The notes under the pieces were generated by a model. That model was not told where the DNA came from. It saw only the letters and a list, made by a program, of their open reading frames with translations, and did not search any database. DNA of 5,889 nucleotides from CAZFER01 sp964517495 (lineage in GTDB: Bacteria > Hinthialibacterota > Hinthialibacteria > Hinthialibacterales > Hinthialibacteraceae): assembly GCA_964517495.1 (NCBI GenBank), contig CAZFER010000147.1:1-5889 (forward strand). The letters run 5' to 3'. A program made the translations under genes and the position numbers. Shown one piece after another: positions 1 through 5,889 of the stretch. Within the stretch, counting starts at the first letter, position 1. Each line of letters opens with the position of its first letter.

Positions 1-2
1 AT

Positions 3-1886
3 CCCGATGTAACCTTTGTATGTGTTCACTTTGGCAATAATCCTGAAAATATTGATGAAATAGCATCATTAATGCGCCGCTATCCAAATTTCCATGTTGA
101 TCTTGCGGCGCGTTTGGGTGAAATCGGACGGCATGCACCAGAAAAAGTTCGTAAACTATTTATTGAATTTCAGGATCGCATTTATTTCGGGACGGATTTT
201 ATTGTGTTCCCGTCCGGCTTTATTCTGGGCGCCGGTCCACGATTACAGGAACTTGATAAAGTTCGGATGTTTTTTGATTCACATTGGACATTTTTAGAAA
301 CCTCGACAACGCAGTTTGATCATCCAACCCCCATACAGGGAGATTGGAAAATTGATGCTATTGATCTGCCTCGAAAAGTGTTGGAGAAAATTTACTATAT
401 AAATGCTGAACGATTGTTGTTTAGAGAAAAACCCAAATCAACATCGGCTATGCCAATCGACAATCCTGTGAAGCATTATAACCTGGCTTGGACGGACTCA
501 ATTCAATGGGACAAAGTCATAAACATAAAGAATGCTTCAGGTGCGAACTGGGATGAGAAGGTCCGCAACGCCTGTCAGCGATTGTCAAATAAAGGTGGTG
601 GCGTGATTTACTTTCCTGCCGGTGAGTATCCATTCAAAGAAGACATTTTGCTTGCTGACGGTGTAGTCATTCGTGGTGCTCAAACCAAAGACAAAGCAAT
701 TGAGGACGAATTTGTACCTGCAACAAAATTCATATTCCCTCAATACAAACCGACTTTTGAAGGGGATGGCACTCCAAACGATACTGCATTTAAAACCATT
801 ACCCTAAAATCCCCCACGCACGACAGCCAGTGTGGAATTGTAAATGTGGCGATTGATTATGGTTCCATTTATTTTCGTGGAGGAGACAACCATCGTGCGG
901 GGAGTGAACGCCTGGTTTATGGATGCCGCCTGTATGCCAGTGCCCGCCCGATCTCATCCATCCCCACATCATGGCAGGAGCCCTGGCAGCGTTATACCAA
1001 TCGGCACCGGGCTGCCATCACGGTATTCGTAGAACAAAATGCGCTCGTAGCCAATAATGGACTGGTCAACTCACAAGAAGAGAACTTTCTCCTTCCCGGC
1101 TATATTTTGAAAGATACTGAGGGGAATCCCAAACCATCGAATAATATCATCTTTGATTATGACAATCGCCCCGGAATCGTGGTGAATGGATATGGATTGG
1201 GTGGAGCCGGTGCATCAGGCAATGATGGAACGCCGGAAACCCATCCCTGGGGATTTCGCAAGGGATTGCAAATACGCGACAATTACATTTTCTCAACTGG
1301 TGGGTATGCCATTCAATTTACTGGTGATGGTACCCTTTGTGCCGGAAATGTGATTCGATTCAAACCTGACGTAAAACGATACACCATCACCGGTGAAACC
1401 CCCGCCAAAGGTTCATCCACCAATGGCAACCGGGCCGTGGAAATGCGGGGCTGGCGCTGGACAGTCAAAAACAACCATTACGAGGTTTATCGCAACCGTG
1501 TGGGTGATAGTGCTTATCATGTCAATGATGGAGAAGGCTTGATGCATGAAGATCATGTTAACAGCATCATCAAGGATAGCAAGTTGATCGGTAATATTGG
1601 AAACACCTATATCAGCATTTACAAAACAGGTGGAATCGACGGTTTACTGGTTAAGGGCAATCACATCGATTCACAGATTTTTGTAGTGGCCAATCGCAAT
1701 CGTGGCCCCTTTTTTTGCCGGGATGTGACCATTGAAGATAATTTTACGCCTGTCATACGAATTGCCGGTGAACCAGCGGATAACAATATCATTCGTAACA
1801 ATACCAATCCAATAACCAAACCAGGAAGAATTCATAACGAAGCAAATGCCAGATTATCAAATAATAAAGGTTATGAAATCGACTAA
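3..1886 (+). CDS. Amidohydrolase-2 / right-handed beta-helix fusion protein (5' partial)
   Basis: The frame is open from the first complete codon at base 3 to TAA at 1884-1886 (627 residues visible), so the true start lies off the left edge; the ATG at 72 falls inside a conserved domain and is not the start. Residues 1-143 are the end of an amidohydrolase-2 type TIM barrel: a strand with His9 (VHFGN), then RIYFGTDF, whose Asp65 is the metal/catalytic Asp expected on strand 8, then the family's usual end (VLEKIYYINAERLL). After a linker (about 144-180), GGGVIYFPAGEY at about 198-209 is the classic opening of pectate-lyase-3/GH28-like beta-helices. Asn- and Gly-rich rungs (IRDNYIF, VKNNHYEV, VKGNHID, IEDNFTP) continue to the end. 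The helix fold suggests polysaccharide lyase or hydrolase activity, but I cannot identify catalytic residues; NDGEG at about 508-512 is a candidate acidic cluster. Substrate and secretion are unknown because the N terminus is missing. Each domain call is strong; the fusion is unusual. Confidence 0.88.
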   Translation, partial: PDVTFVCVHFGNNPENIDEIASLMRRYPNFHVDLAARLGEIGRHAPEKVRKLFIEFQDRIYFGTDFIVFPSGFILGAGPRLQELDKVRMFFDSHWTFLETSTTQFDHPTPIQGDWKIDAIDLPRKVLEKIYYINAERLLFREKPKSTSAMPIDNPVKHYNLAWTDSIQWDKVINIKNASGANWDEKVRNACQRLSNKGGGVIYFPAGEYPFKEDILLADGVVIRGAQTKDKAIEDEFVPATKFIFPQYKPTFEGDGTPNDTAFKTITLKSPTHDSQCGIVNVAIDYGSIYFRGGDNHRAGSERLVYGCRLYASARPISSIPTSWQEPWQRYTNRHRAAITVFVEQNALVANNGLVNSQEENFLLPGYILKDTEGNPKPSNNIIFDYDNRPGIVVNGYGLGGAGASGNDGTPETHPWGFRKGLQIRDNYIFSTGGYAIQFTGDGTLCAGNVIRFKPDVKRYTITGETPAKGSSTNGNRAVEMRGWRWTVKNNHYEVYRNRVGDSAYHVNDGEGLMHEDHVNSIIKDSKLIGNIGNTYISIYKTGGIDGLLVKGNHIDSQIFVVANRNRGPFFCRDVTIEDNFTPVIRIAGEPADNNIIRNNTNPITKPGRIHNEANARLSNNKGYEID

Positions 1887-2353
1887 GGTTGTTTGTTTAA
1901 TATTTCATCCATCCTTTTTTTATAAAGCAGGATGGTTCGGTCACGAGGGATGATTTTCACCTGCCGGTAGCTCATACCAAGGACATCCAAGCAACGGTAG
2001 GTGATATTCCTCCGTTTAAGTTCGGTTTCCGTATTGGAAAGGACATGCGCGCAATTATCCGAACCACCGATTAGATAATACTCAAACGGTGCATGTTCAA
2101 CCGCCAACTTTTGGTAAAAGTCCAATACTTCATGGGCAAGGTTAAAATCGCCAATTCGGGTTTTATGGCCGACCACATGGGATAATCCAGCATAATCCCA
2201 TTTTTTGCAAAATATAATAATTGCAACGCAGCTTCCCAAGTAGGTAAGCTGTGAATGGGGGCCAAAACTGATTTGCCCCTGATAGATCGTTTCATCTCCC
2301 CTGAGATGTGCATTGGCAAGTTCAAAGCGAATGATGGCCTTTACCCTCCCCAT
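1883..2353 (-). CDS. CheD-like chemoreceptor glutamine deamidase family protein
   Basis: The 156-residue protein matches CheD in length and motif order. TYLGSC (Thr37 to Cys42) corresponds to the family's T-(x)-LGSC nucleophile motif, and AGLSHVV places His59 exactly 17 residues after Cys42, the spacing of the catalytic Cys and His in Thermotoga CheD. YLIGGSDN at about 93-100 matches the conserved GG segment, and DVLGMSYRQVKI followed by TILLYKK matches the C-terminal DVGG-x-x-GR-x-V / VLVK strands. CheD deamidates receptor glutamines and, in many bacteria, partners CheC. No receptor, CheC or CheY gene is visible, so chemotaxis function is unproven. ATG at 2353 is the earliest possible start, since an in-frame TGA lies two codons upstream; its purine-rich leader (AAAGGA) sits unusually close to it. 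The gene converges on the fusion gene, the two stops overlapping by 4 nt. Family assignment is fairly sure from motifs; orthology to cheD is not. Confidence 0.78.
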   Translation of the reverse strand: MGRVKAIIRFELANAHLRGDETIYQGQISFGPHSQLTYLGSCVAIIIFCKKWDYAGLSHVVGHKTRIGDFNLAHEVLDFYQKLAVEHAPFEYYLIGGSDNCAHVLSNTETELKRRNITYRCLDVLGMSYRQVKIIPRDRTILLYKKRMDEILNKQP

Positions 2354-2385
2354 TTCCTTTCATAAATGATATACACGTATTTTAA

Positions 2386-2395
2386 TGTAATTACA
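2386..2395. promoter_or_regulatory. Perfect 10-bp palindrome, possible operator upstream of the CheD-like gene
   Basis: TGTAATTACA is a perfect inverted repeat whose near edge lies 32 nt upstream of the CheD-like ATG, about where a regulator of that promoter would bind. The surroundings are AT-rich, so a chance palindrome is quite possible. I found no convincing -35/-10 pair for the minus-strand gene; TAAAAT and TATATC hexamers just downstream are weak -10 candidates. Confidence 0.2.
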
Positions 2396-2485
2396 CCTCG
2401 TTTTTTGATTTTTTGAAGATTTATAACATGAAGGGAGAACAACGCTTCTGCTGAGCTGGTTATATGATACTTGAAATAAAGAGGT

Positions 2486-2525
2486 AACATTCAATAAAAT
2501 CCTGCACTGAATGTTTTATTTTTAG
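2486..2525 (+). terminator. AT-rich hairpin with T-rich tail (terminator-like, doubtful)
   Basis: AACATTCA (2486-2493) and TGAATGTT (2508-2515) form an 8-bp stem with a 14-nt loop, followed on the plus strand by TTATTTTTA. The shape resembles a weak intrinsic terminator, but the stem is AT-rich and no plus-strand gene ends nearby (the last stop is about 600 nt upstream). It could limit read-through into the oxidoreductase gene, end a small RNA, or be chance. Confidence 0.2.
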
Positions 2526-2552
2526 TTATAACATAATCGGACACCTTCAGCA

Positions 2553-2623
2553 AGTAGGATGGGTTGCGTTGTTTAACCCATCGAGAGTACATCGATGGGT
2601 CGAAAAACGTGATCCATCCTACT
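2553..2623. repeat. 71-bp nested palindromic REP/MITE-like element
   Basis: The outer arms AGTAGGATGG (2553-2562) and CCATCCTACT (2614-2623) are perfect 10-bp inverted repeats. The inner arms ACCCATCGA (2576-2584) and TCGATGGGT (2592-2600) are a perfect 9-bp inverted repeat with a 7-nt loop. Between them the strands still largely pair (TTGCGTT against AACGTGA with wobbles), so the whole element can fold into one long hairpin. Each half can also fold alone: GATGGGTT at 2558-2565 with AACCCATC at 2575-2582, and GATGGGT at 2594-2600 with ATCCATC at 2612-2618 (one wobble). This is two REP-like units head to head, like a BIME. GTAGG(A/G)TGGGTT...AACCCATC motifs recur in many bacterial genomes as REP-type elements moved by RAYT transposases. 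No transposase is in the window; membership in a repeat family is inferred from shape and motif. Confidence 0.72.
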
Positions 2624-2652
2624 AATTTAGTTATCCTGATATCTATCCAAAG

Positions 2653-2680
2653 TAGAAATTTCATTTTATTCTGGCATAAT
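2653..2680 (+). promoter_or_regulatory. Candidate extended -10 sigma-70 promoter for the oxidoreductase/ThuA unit
   Basis: CATAAT at 2675-2680 is preceded by TGG (2672-2674), giving an extended -10 (TGn plus hexamer). TAGAAA at 2653-2658 matches 4 of 6 bases of TTGACA with a 16-bp spacer. Transcription would start near 2687, leaving a leader of about 88 nt before the ATG at 2775. The site lies just downstream of the palindromic repeat, which fits a transcription unit starting here. Motif-based only. Confidence 0.35.
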
Positions 2681-2760
2681 CGATCTTAGAATCTGTTTTA
2701 GGGCATGCTGATATTTTTCCAAGGCAGCGTTCCATCTTAATTTGGAAGCCTATCAATAAA

Positions 2761-2766
2761 AAGGAG
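2761..2766 (+). promoter_or_regulatory. Shine-Dalgarno AAGGAG that selects the ATG at 2775
   Basis: AAGGAG ends 8 nt before the ATG at 2775, a normal spacing. The in-frame GTG at 2766 overlaps this site and would have no separate ribosome-binding site, so the ATG three codons later is the preferred start. Confidence 0.8.
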
Positions 2767-2774
2767 TGAGGACT

Positions 2775-4091
2775 ATGTCAACTCGATACAAGCACATTAC
2801 ACGGCGTGGATTTTTCAAAGCAGGAGCGTTTGCAGTTGGAGCACCATGGGTAATTCCTTCTTCAGCCATCGGCCTGGAAGAAAAAGTGGCTCCGAGTAAC
2901 CGAATTGGTTTGGGATTTATCGGCCTGGGCGCCATGAACAGCGGACACATAGGACGCTTTCTTGTGCATCGCGATGTACAAATTGTGGGGGGATGTGATC
3001 CATGGACCCACAAACGTGAAACGGCCAAGGATCGAATCAATTCAAGATATGCCGATATATTGGGCAAAGGAGTTTATCAGGGCTGTACAGTCTATAATGA
3101 TTTCCGTGAACTGATCCAACATAGCGATATTGATGCTGTTGTGATTGCCACACCAGACCATTGGCACACCATTCCCGCGCTGACCGCTGTACGGGCAGGC
3201 AAGGATGTCTATCTTGAAAAACCGATGACGCTAACCATTGAAGAAGGGCGCGTACTGGCTGATGCCGTTAAAAAGAATGCTCGGGTTTTTCAGCACGGTG
3301 CCCAGCAACGTTCGCATTGGGATTTTGGCCGGGCGGTGGAATTGGTTCGCAACGGACGGATTGGCCAACTGAAAACTATAGAAGTGGGCATTCACGCCGG
3401 TGCCACAAGCAGCAAGTGTCAGGAAGAACCGCTTCCTGAAGGTTTTGATTATGATTTGTGGCTTGGCCAGGCTCCCCTGGCTCCGTACTGTTCTACACGT
3501 TGCGTGGGTGTCCGTCCATGGATATGTATTCGTGATTACTCGGGTGGCCGTATCACAAGTTGGGGAAGCCATCACCTCGATATTGCGCACTGGGCCATGG
3601 ATGCTGATTACAGTGGACCGATTGAAATTGAAGGGAGCGGCGTTTTTCCTGAGAGTGGTTTATATGACACGGTGCTCACATGGAGCGTCACACTCCGTTA
3701 TGCCAACGGTGTTAAGGTACTGTTTACTGATAACATCAAACAGCCACAAGGCATTAAATTCATTGGTGACGAGGGCTGGATTTTCGTTAACCGCTCCGAG
3801 ATTAAGGCGAATCCTTCAAAGATACTTGATTCCAGGATCGGTGACAATGAACTCCAATTACAGACAAGTCGAGATCATCATCAAAACTTTATCGACTGTA
3901 TTAAATCGCGTGACGAAACGGTGTCACCCGCCGAGATTGCACATCGATCGACAACCGCCTGCCACCTGACCAATATTTGCCTTTGGTTGGAACGCAAAAT
4001 CAACTGGGATCCGAAAAAGGAGCGCTTTGTCAATGATCCAGAGGCGGATCAGTTTATTTCACGGAAGATGCGAAAACCCTGGCATCTTTAG
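2775..4091 (+). CDS. Tat-exported Gfo/Idh/MocA family oxidoreductase
   Basis: This is a 438-residue NAD(P)-dependent sugar or polyol dehydrogenase. The N terminus carries a twin-arginine signal (TRRGFFKAGAF at 9-19, then a hydrophobic stretch to about 33), so it is likely exported folded with its cofactor, as known for Zymomonas glucose-fructose oxidoreductase. The Rossmann fold starts with GFIGLGAM (about 48-54); ATPDHWH at 125-131 and the family's catalytic LEKP (Lys149) follow. The C-terminal substrate domain includes FDYDLWLGQAPLAPY (about 224-238) and SHHLDIAHW (265-273, with Asp269 and His272), typical of the exported planctomycete-type subgroup. The start at ATG 2775 is set by AAGGAG; an in-frame GTG at 2766 is less likely. 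The ThuA fusion gene follows after 57 nt on the same strand. By analogy with ThuB and DgpA it may oxidise a glycoside at C3; the substrate is not readable from sequence. The family call is nearly certain. Confidence 0.95.
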   Translation: MSTRYKHITRRGFFKAGAFAVGAPWVIPSSAIGLEEKVAPSNRIGLGFIGLGAMNSGHIGRFLVHRDVQIVGGCDPWTHKRETAKDRINSRYADILGKGVYQGCTVYNDFRELIQHSDIDAVVIATPDHWHTIPALTAVRAGKDVYLEKPMTLTIEEGRVLADAVKKNARVFQHGAQQRSHWDFGRAVELVRNGRIGQLKTIEVGIHAGATSSKCQEEPLPEGFDYDLWLGQAPLAPYCSTRCVGVRPWICIRDYSGGRITSWGSHHLDIAHWAMDADYSGPIEIEGSGVFPESGLYDTVLTWSVTLRYANGVKVLFTDNIKQPQGIKFIGDEGWIFVNRSEIKANPSKILDSRIGDNELQLQTSRDHHQNFIDCIKSRDETVSPAEIAHRSTTACHLTNICLWLERKINWDPKKERFVNDPEADQFISRKMRKPWHL

Positions 4092-4098
4092 CCAGGTT
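4075..4098 (+). other. Hairpin spanning the oxidoreductase stop codon
   Basis: CCTGGC (4078-4083) pairs with GCCAGG (4091-4096) around a 7-nt loop, and AAC/GTT-type pairing extends the stem with one bulged C (4075-4098). The TAG stop (4089-4091) lies in the loop and the first base of the 3' arm. No T-run follows, so it is not a standard intrinsic terminator. It could protect the upstream message or modulate expression of the next gene, or be chance. Confidence 0.25.
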
Positions 4099-4148
4099 GA
4101 AGTTTCGGTAACTATCAAGTGGTTTCAGGAAAAAGAAAGGTTAACTCA

Positions 4149-5889
4149 ATGCATAACTCCAAAATCATTCTATGGCTGATGATCGTTTTGATTTGCGTAG
4201 GTGCTTTGACACCGTTTAGCAGACTCTCAGATGCGCAAACACAAGAAAAGAAGGCCAACGAATCGCCCATTAGCAAAGAAGACAAAAACAAGATTGAAAC
4301 AGCTCTACCAGCGAAGTCGATCATACCAAATTCTCAACCTCGAAGATTGTTGATATATGATGTAAATGTTGGATACCCTGGGCATCCATCACGATTTAAT
4401 GCAAACTACGCTTTCCGACGGATGGGAGAAAAGACAGGTGCTTTTGAGACAGTGATTAGTCGCGATCCCTCCATATTTAAGCCTGAAAATCTGCGACAAT
4501 TTGATGCGGTGTTCCTCAATAACACGGTGGGCAATCTTTTCGAGGATCCCCAGTTGAGGCAAAGTCTACTCGAGTTTGTTTACGGTGGTGGTGGATTGCT
4601 TGGTGTTCATGGAACAACTGCAGCATTCGTGCGTTGGGGTGAAGGTGGTGATGACTGGCCTGAATTTGGCAGAATGTTAGGGGCACGTGGCACACGGCAT
4701 CGTGAAAGCGATGAACACGTGTTTATTAAACTCGATAGCCCCGATCACCCCTTGAACAAGCCCTTTGATGGACAAGGATTTGAGTATCGTGATGAATTTT
4801 TTCGTGTACATGATCCTTATTCTCGAGAGCGAGTTCGGGTGCTTTTCAGCATCGATACAAAAAAGACGGATTTAACTTCTGAAAATTCGCGCTGGAAACA
4901 GGAACGGCCTGACAACGATTACGCTTTAGCATGGGTTCGTAACTATGGCAGGGGACGCGTTTTTTATTGTACCATCGCCCATAATCCATATGTATTTTGG
5001 GATCCACAAATGCTGCAATTTTATCTGGGTGCTATCCAATTTGCTCTTGGTGATTTAACCGTTCCCACGTTACCCAGTGCAAAGCTGACTCCAGCTGCCA
5101 AAGCCCAGGAGCAACTCGGATGGCGTTTGGGTATGACAGCCTACACATTTCATAAATACTCACTTTTCGAAGCCATCGACAAAACAAAGGAGTTAGGTCT
5201 CTCGTATTTTGGTGGATTGAGTTTTCAAAAAGTTAGTGATGATATCTCCAAGAATTTCGATTGTCAGCTTAGCGACGCTGAGTTAAAGCAGATTCGGTTG
5301 AAGTTGGATTCGGCTGGCATTCGATTGTTAACGCATTTTTATGCCCAAATTCCCGCGAATGAGGAGGAATGCCGCCGTGTGTTTGAATTCGGGCGAAAAA
5401 TGGGGATCGAAACCTTTATCTCTGAACCTCCCCTCGAAGCACTCGATATGATCGAACGAATCTGCGACGAATACGATATTAACCTTGCCATTCATAATCA
5501 TGGAAAAGAGCAGTCACCGCATTACTGGCATCCGGAAAAGATTATGGAAGTCTGTAAAGGTAGAAGCCATCGTATAGGAGCCTGTGCTGATCTTGGGTAT
5601 TGGATGCGTTCAGGCATCAATCCAGTGGACGGTATTCGTACGCTTGGCAAGCGATTGATCGCTATCCAGATGCATGACTTGAATGAACTATCGAAAGATG
5701 GCCATGATGTCCCCTGGGGAACAGGAGCAGGAAAGGTAGAAACGCTTTTAAGAGAAATTAAACGTCTCGGTCTCCAACCCACGATGTTTGGCCTGGAATA
5801 TTCCTATGACTGGTACGACTCAATGCCTGAAATCGCGCAGAGTATTGATTTTTTTAATTCTGTCAGTTTGGATCTCATTTCATGGGAAA
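4149..5889 (+). CDS. Secreted ThuA-domain / sugar-isomerase (AP-endonuclease-2-like TIM barrel) fusion, 3' partial
   Basis: The frame is open from ATG 4149 to the right edge (580 codons seen, no stop). AAAGG lies 8 nt upstream. Residues 1-29 form a Sec signal peptide (Lys5, hydrophobic 6-20, cleavage probably after SDA at 27-29); Cys17 lacks a lipobox. After a charged linker, residues about 66-300 are a ThuA domain with a glutamine-amidotransferase-like fold: RRLLIYD, GGGGLLGVHGTTAAF (146-160), FEYRDEFF, ALAWVRNYGRGRVFY and a HNPYVFWDP stretch. Residues about 322-580 are a xylose-isomerase-like TIM barrel: IHNHG (448-452), GACADLGYW (477-485, Asp481), IQMHD (506-510, His509) and LEYSYDW (Glu550). 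These match metal ligands of the sugar epimerase/isomerase superfamily, but the usual His of the D-x-GH motif is Tyr484. ThuA acts with Gfo/Idh ThuB in 3-keto disaccharide metabolism in rhizobia, and related TIM barrels cleave or isomerise 3-keto-glycosides, which fits the preceding oxidoreductase. The substrate is unknown. Confidence 0.92.
   Translation, partial: MHNSKIILWLMIVLICVGALTPFSRLSDAQTQEKKANESPISKEDKNKIETALPAKSIIPNSQPRRLLIYDVNVGYPGHPSRFNANYAFRRMGEKTGAFETVISRDPSIFKPENLRQFDAVFLNNTVGNLFEDPQLRQSLLEFVYGGGGLLGVHGTTAAFVRWGEGGDDWPEFGRMLGARGTRHRESDEHVFIKLDSPDHPLNKPFDGQGFEYRDEFFRVHDPYSRERVRVLFSIDTKKTDLTSENSRWKQERPDNDYALAWVRNYGRGRVFYCTIAHNPYVFWDPQMLQFYLGAIQFALGDLTVPTLPSAKLTPAAKAQEQLGWRLGMTAYTFHKYSLFEAIDKTKELGLSYFGGLSFQKVSDDISKNFDCQLSDAELKQIRLKLDSAGIRLLTHFYAQIPANEEECRRVFEFGRKMGIETFISEPPLEALDMIERICDEYDINLAIHNHGKEQSPHYWHPEKIMEVCKGRSHRIGACADLGYWMRSGINPVDGIRTLGKRLIAIQMHDLNELSKDGHDVPWGTGAGKVETLLREIKRLGLQPTMFGLEYSYDWYDSMPEIAQSIDFFNSVSLDLISWE

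Larger units (their letters stand above)
2354..2774. other. 421-nt AT-rich intergenic region between divergently transcribed genes
   Basis: The region separates the minus-strand CheD-like gene from the plus-strand oxidoreductase, so it should carry promoters for both. Only very short reading frames (under about 12 codons) were found on the plus strand, none with gene-like features. It contains a 10-bp palindrome near the CheD-like start, an AT-rich hairpin with a T-rich tail, a 71-bp nested palindromic repeat and a candidate promoter, each listed separately. Bases 2396-2485 and 2681-2755 show nothing I can assign. Confidence 0.7.

Noticed and set aside
1710..1716. T7 run after CCCC in the beta-helix gene, considered as a slippage or phase-variation site.
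   Set aside because: Similar T7 runs also occur at 1915-1921 and 5849-5855, the frame is intact, and the run is too short to suggest phase variation.
1909..1935. Inverted repeat CCATCCT ... AGGATGG with a T7 run, near the end of the CheD-like gene, sharing the heptamer of the intergenic repeat.
   Set aside because: It lies inside coding sequence (encoding KKRMD), no T-run follows the stem in the plus direction, and none of the longer repeat arms are present. I read it as chance rather than a terminator or repeat copy.
2421..2534. Direct repeat TTATAACAT at 2421-2429 and 2526-2534.
   Set aside because: Nine bases of low-complexity AT-rich sequence are easily repeated by chance, and no target-site duplication pattern fits the element between them.
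2672..2686. Possible sigma-54 site beginning TGGCAT.
   Set aside because: The GC element expected 10 bases after GG is absent, so only the sigma-70 extended -10 reading is kept.
2753..3590. Minus-strand open frames of about 100-120 codons under the oxidoreductase gene.
   Set aside because: They overlap a gene with clear family motifs and their translations show no recognisable domain; they are shadows of it.
3400..3969. Plus-strand 189-codon open frame in a different frame within the oxidoreductase gene.
   Set aside because: The overlapping frame carries the conserved substrate domain; this one has no family features and composition like an out-of-frame translation.

Overview
The window looks like chromosomal DNA of a glycan-degrading Planctomycetota-like bacterium, or another PVC-superphylum or related phylum (Verrucomicrobiota, Lentisphaerota and Hydrogenedentota are alternatives). 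I base this on three gene types that are typical there: a Tat-exported Gfo/Idh/MocA oxidoreductase, a secreted ThuA-domain protein fused to a sugar isomerase/epimerase TIM barrel, and a beta-helix protein. Base composition is moderate (mid-40s % GC by eye). This placement is an inference; there is no rRNA or other phylogenetic marker. No tRNA, CRISPR or transposase gene was seen.

Layout: (1) Bases 3-1886 (+) are the 3' part of a gene cut by the left edge. It joins the end of an amidohydrolase-2 type metal-dependent TIM barrel to a right-handed parallel beta-helix (pectate-lyase-like) domain. (2) Bases 1883-2353 (-) encode a 156-residue CheD-like protein that converges on gene 1 with a 4-nt tail-to-tail overlap. 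The Thr/Cys/His active-site triad of chemoreceptor glutamine deamidases is visible. (3) Bases 2354-2774 form a 421-nt AT-rich intergenic region. It holds a small palindrome, an AT-rich hairpin with a T-rich tail, a striking 71-bp nested palindromic REP/MITE-like element, and a plausible extended -10 promoter. (4) Bases 2775-4091 (+) encode the Tat-exported Gfo/Idh/MocA oxidoreductase. (5) Bases 4149-5889 (+) encode a Sec-exported ThuA plus sugar-isomerase fusion that runs off the right edge.

Genes 4 and 5 lie 57 nt apart on the same strand and are probably one transcription unit. Gfo/Idh/MocA oxidoreductases, ThuA proteins and AP-endonuclease-2-type TIM barrels are the partners known from 3-keto-glycoside (ThuAB-like) and C-glycoside cleavage (DgpA/DgpB-DgpC-like) pathways. 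The most interesting reading is therefore an exported pathway that oxidises a glycoside and then cleaves or isomerises it. The upstream beta-helix/amidohydrolase fusion could act on a polymer or a decorated glycan feeding the same route. That link is inferred from gene content and proximity only. The CheD-like gene on the opposite strand has no chemotaxis partner in view and its role here is unexplained.
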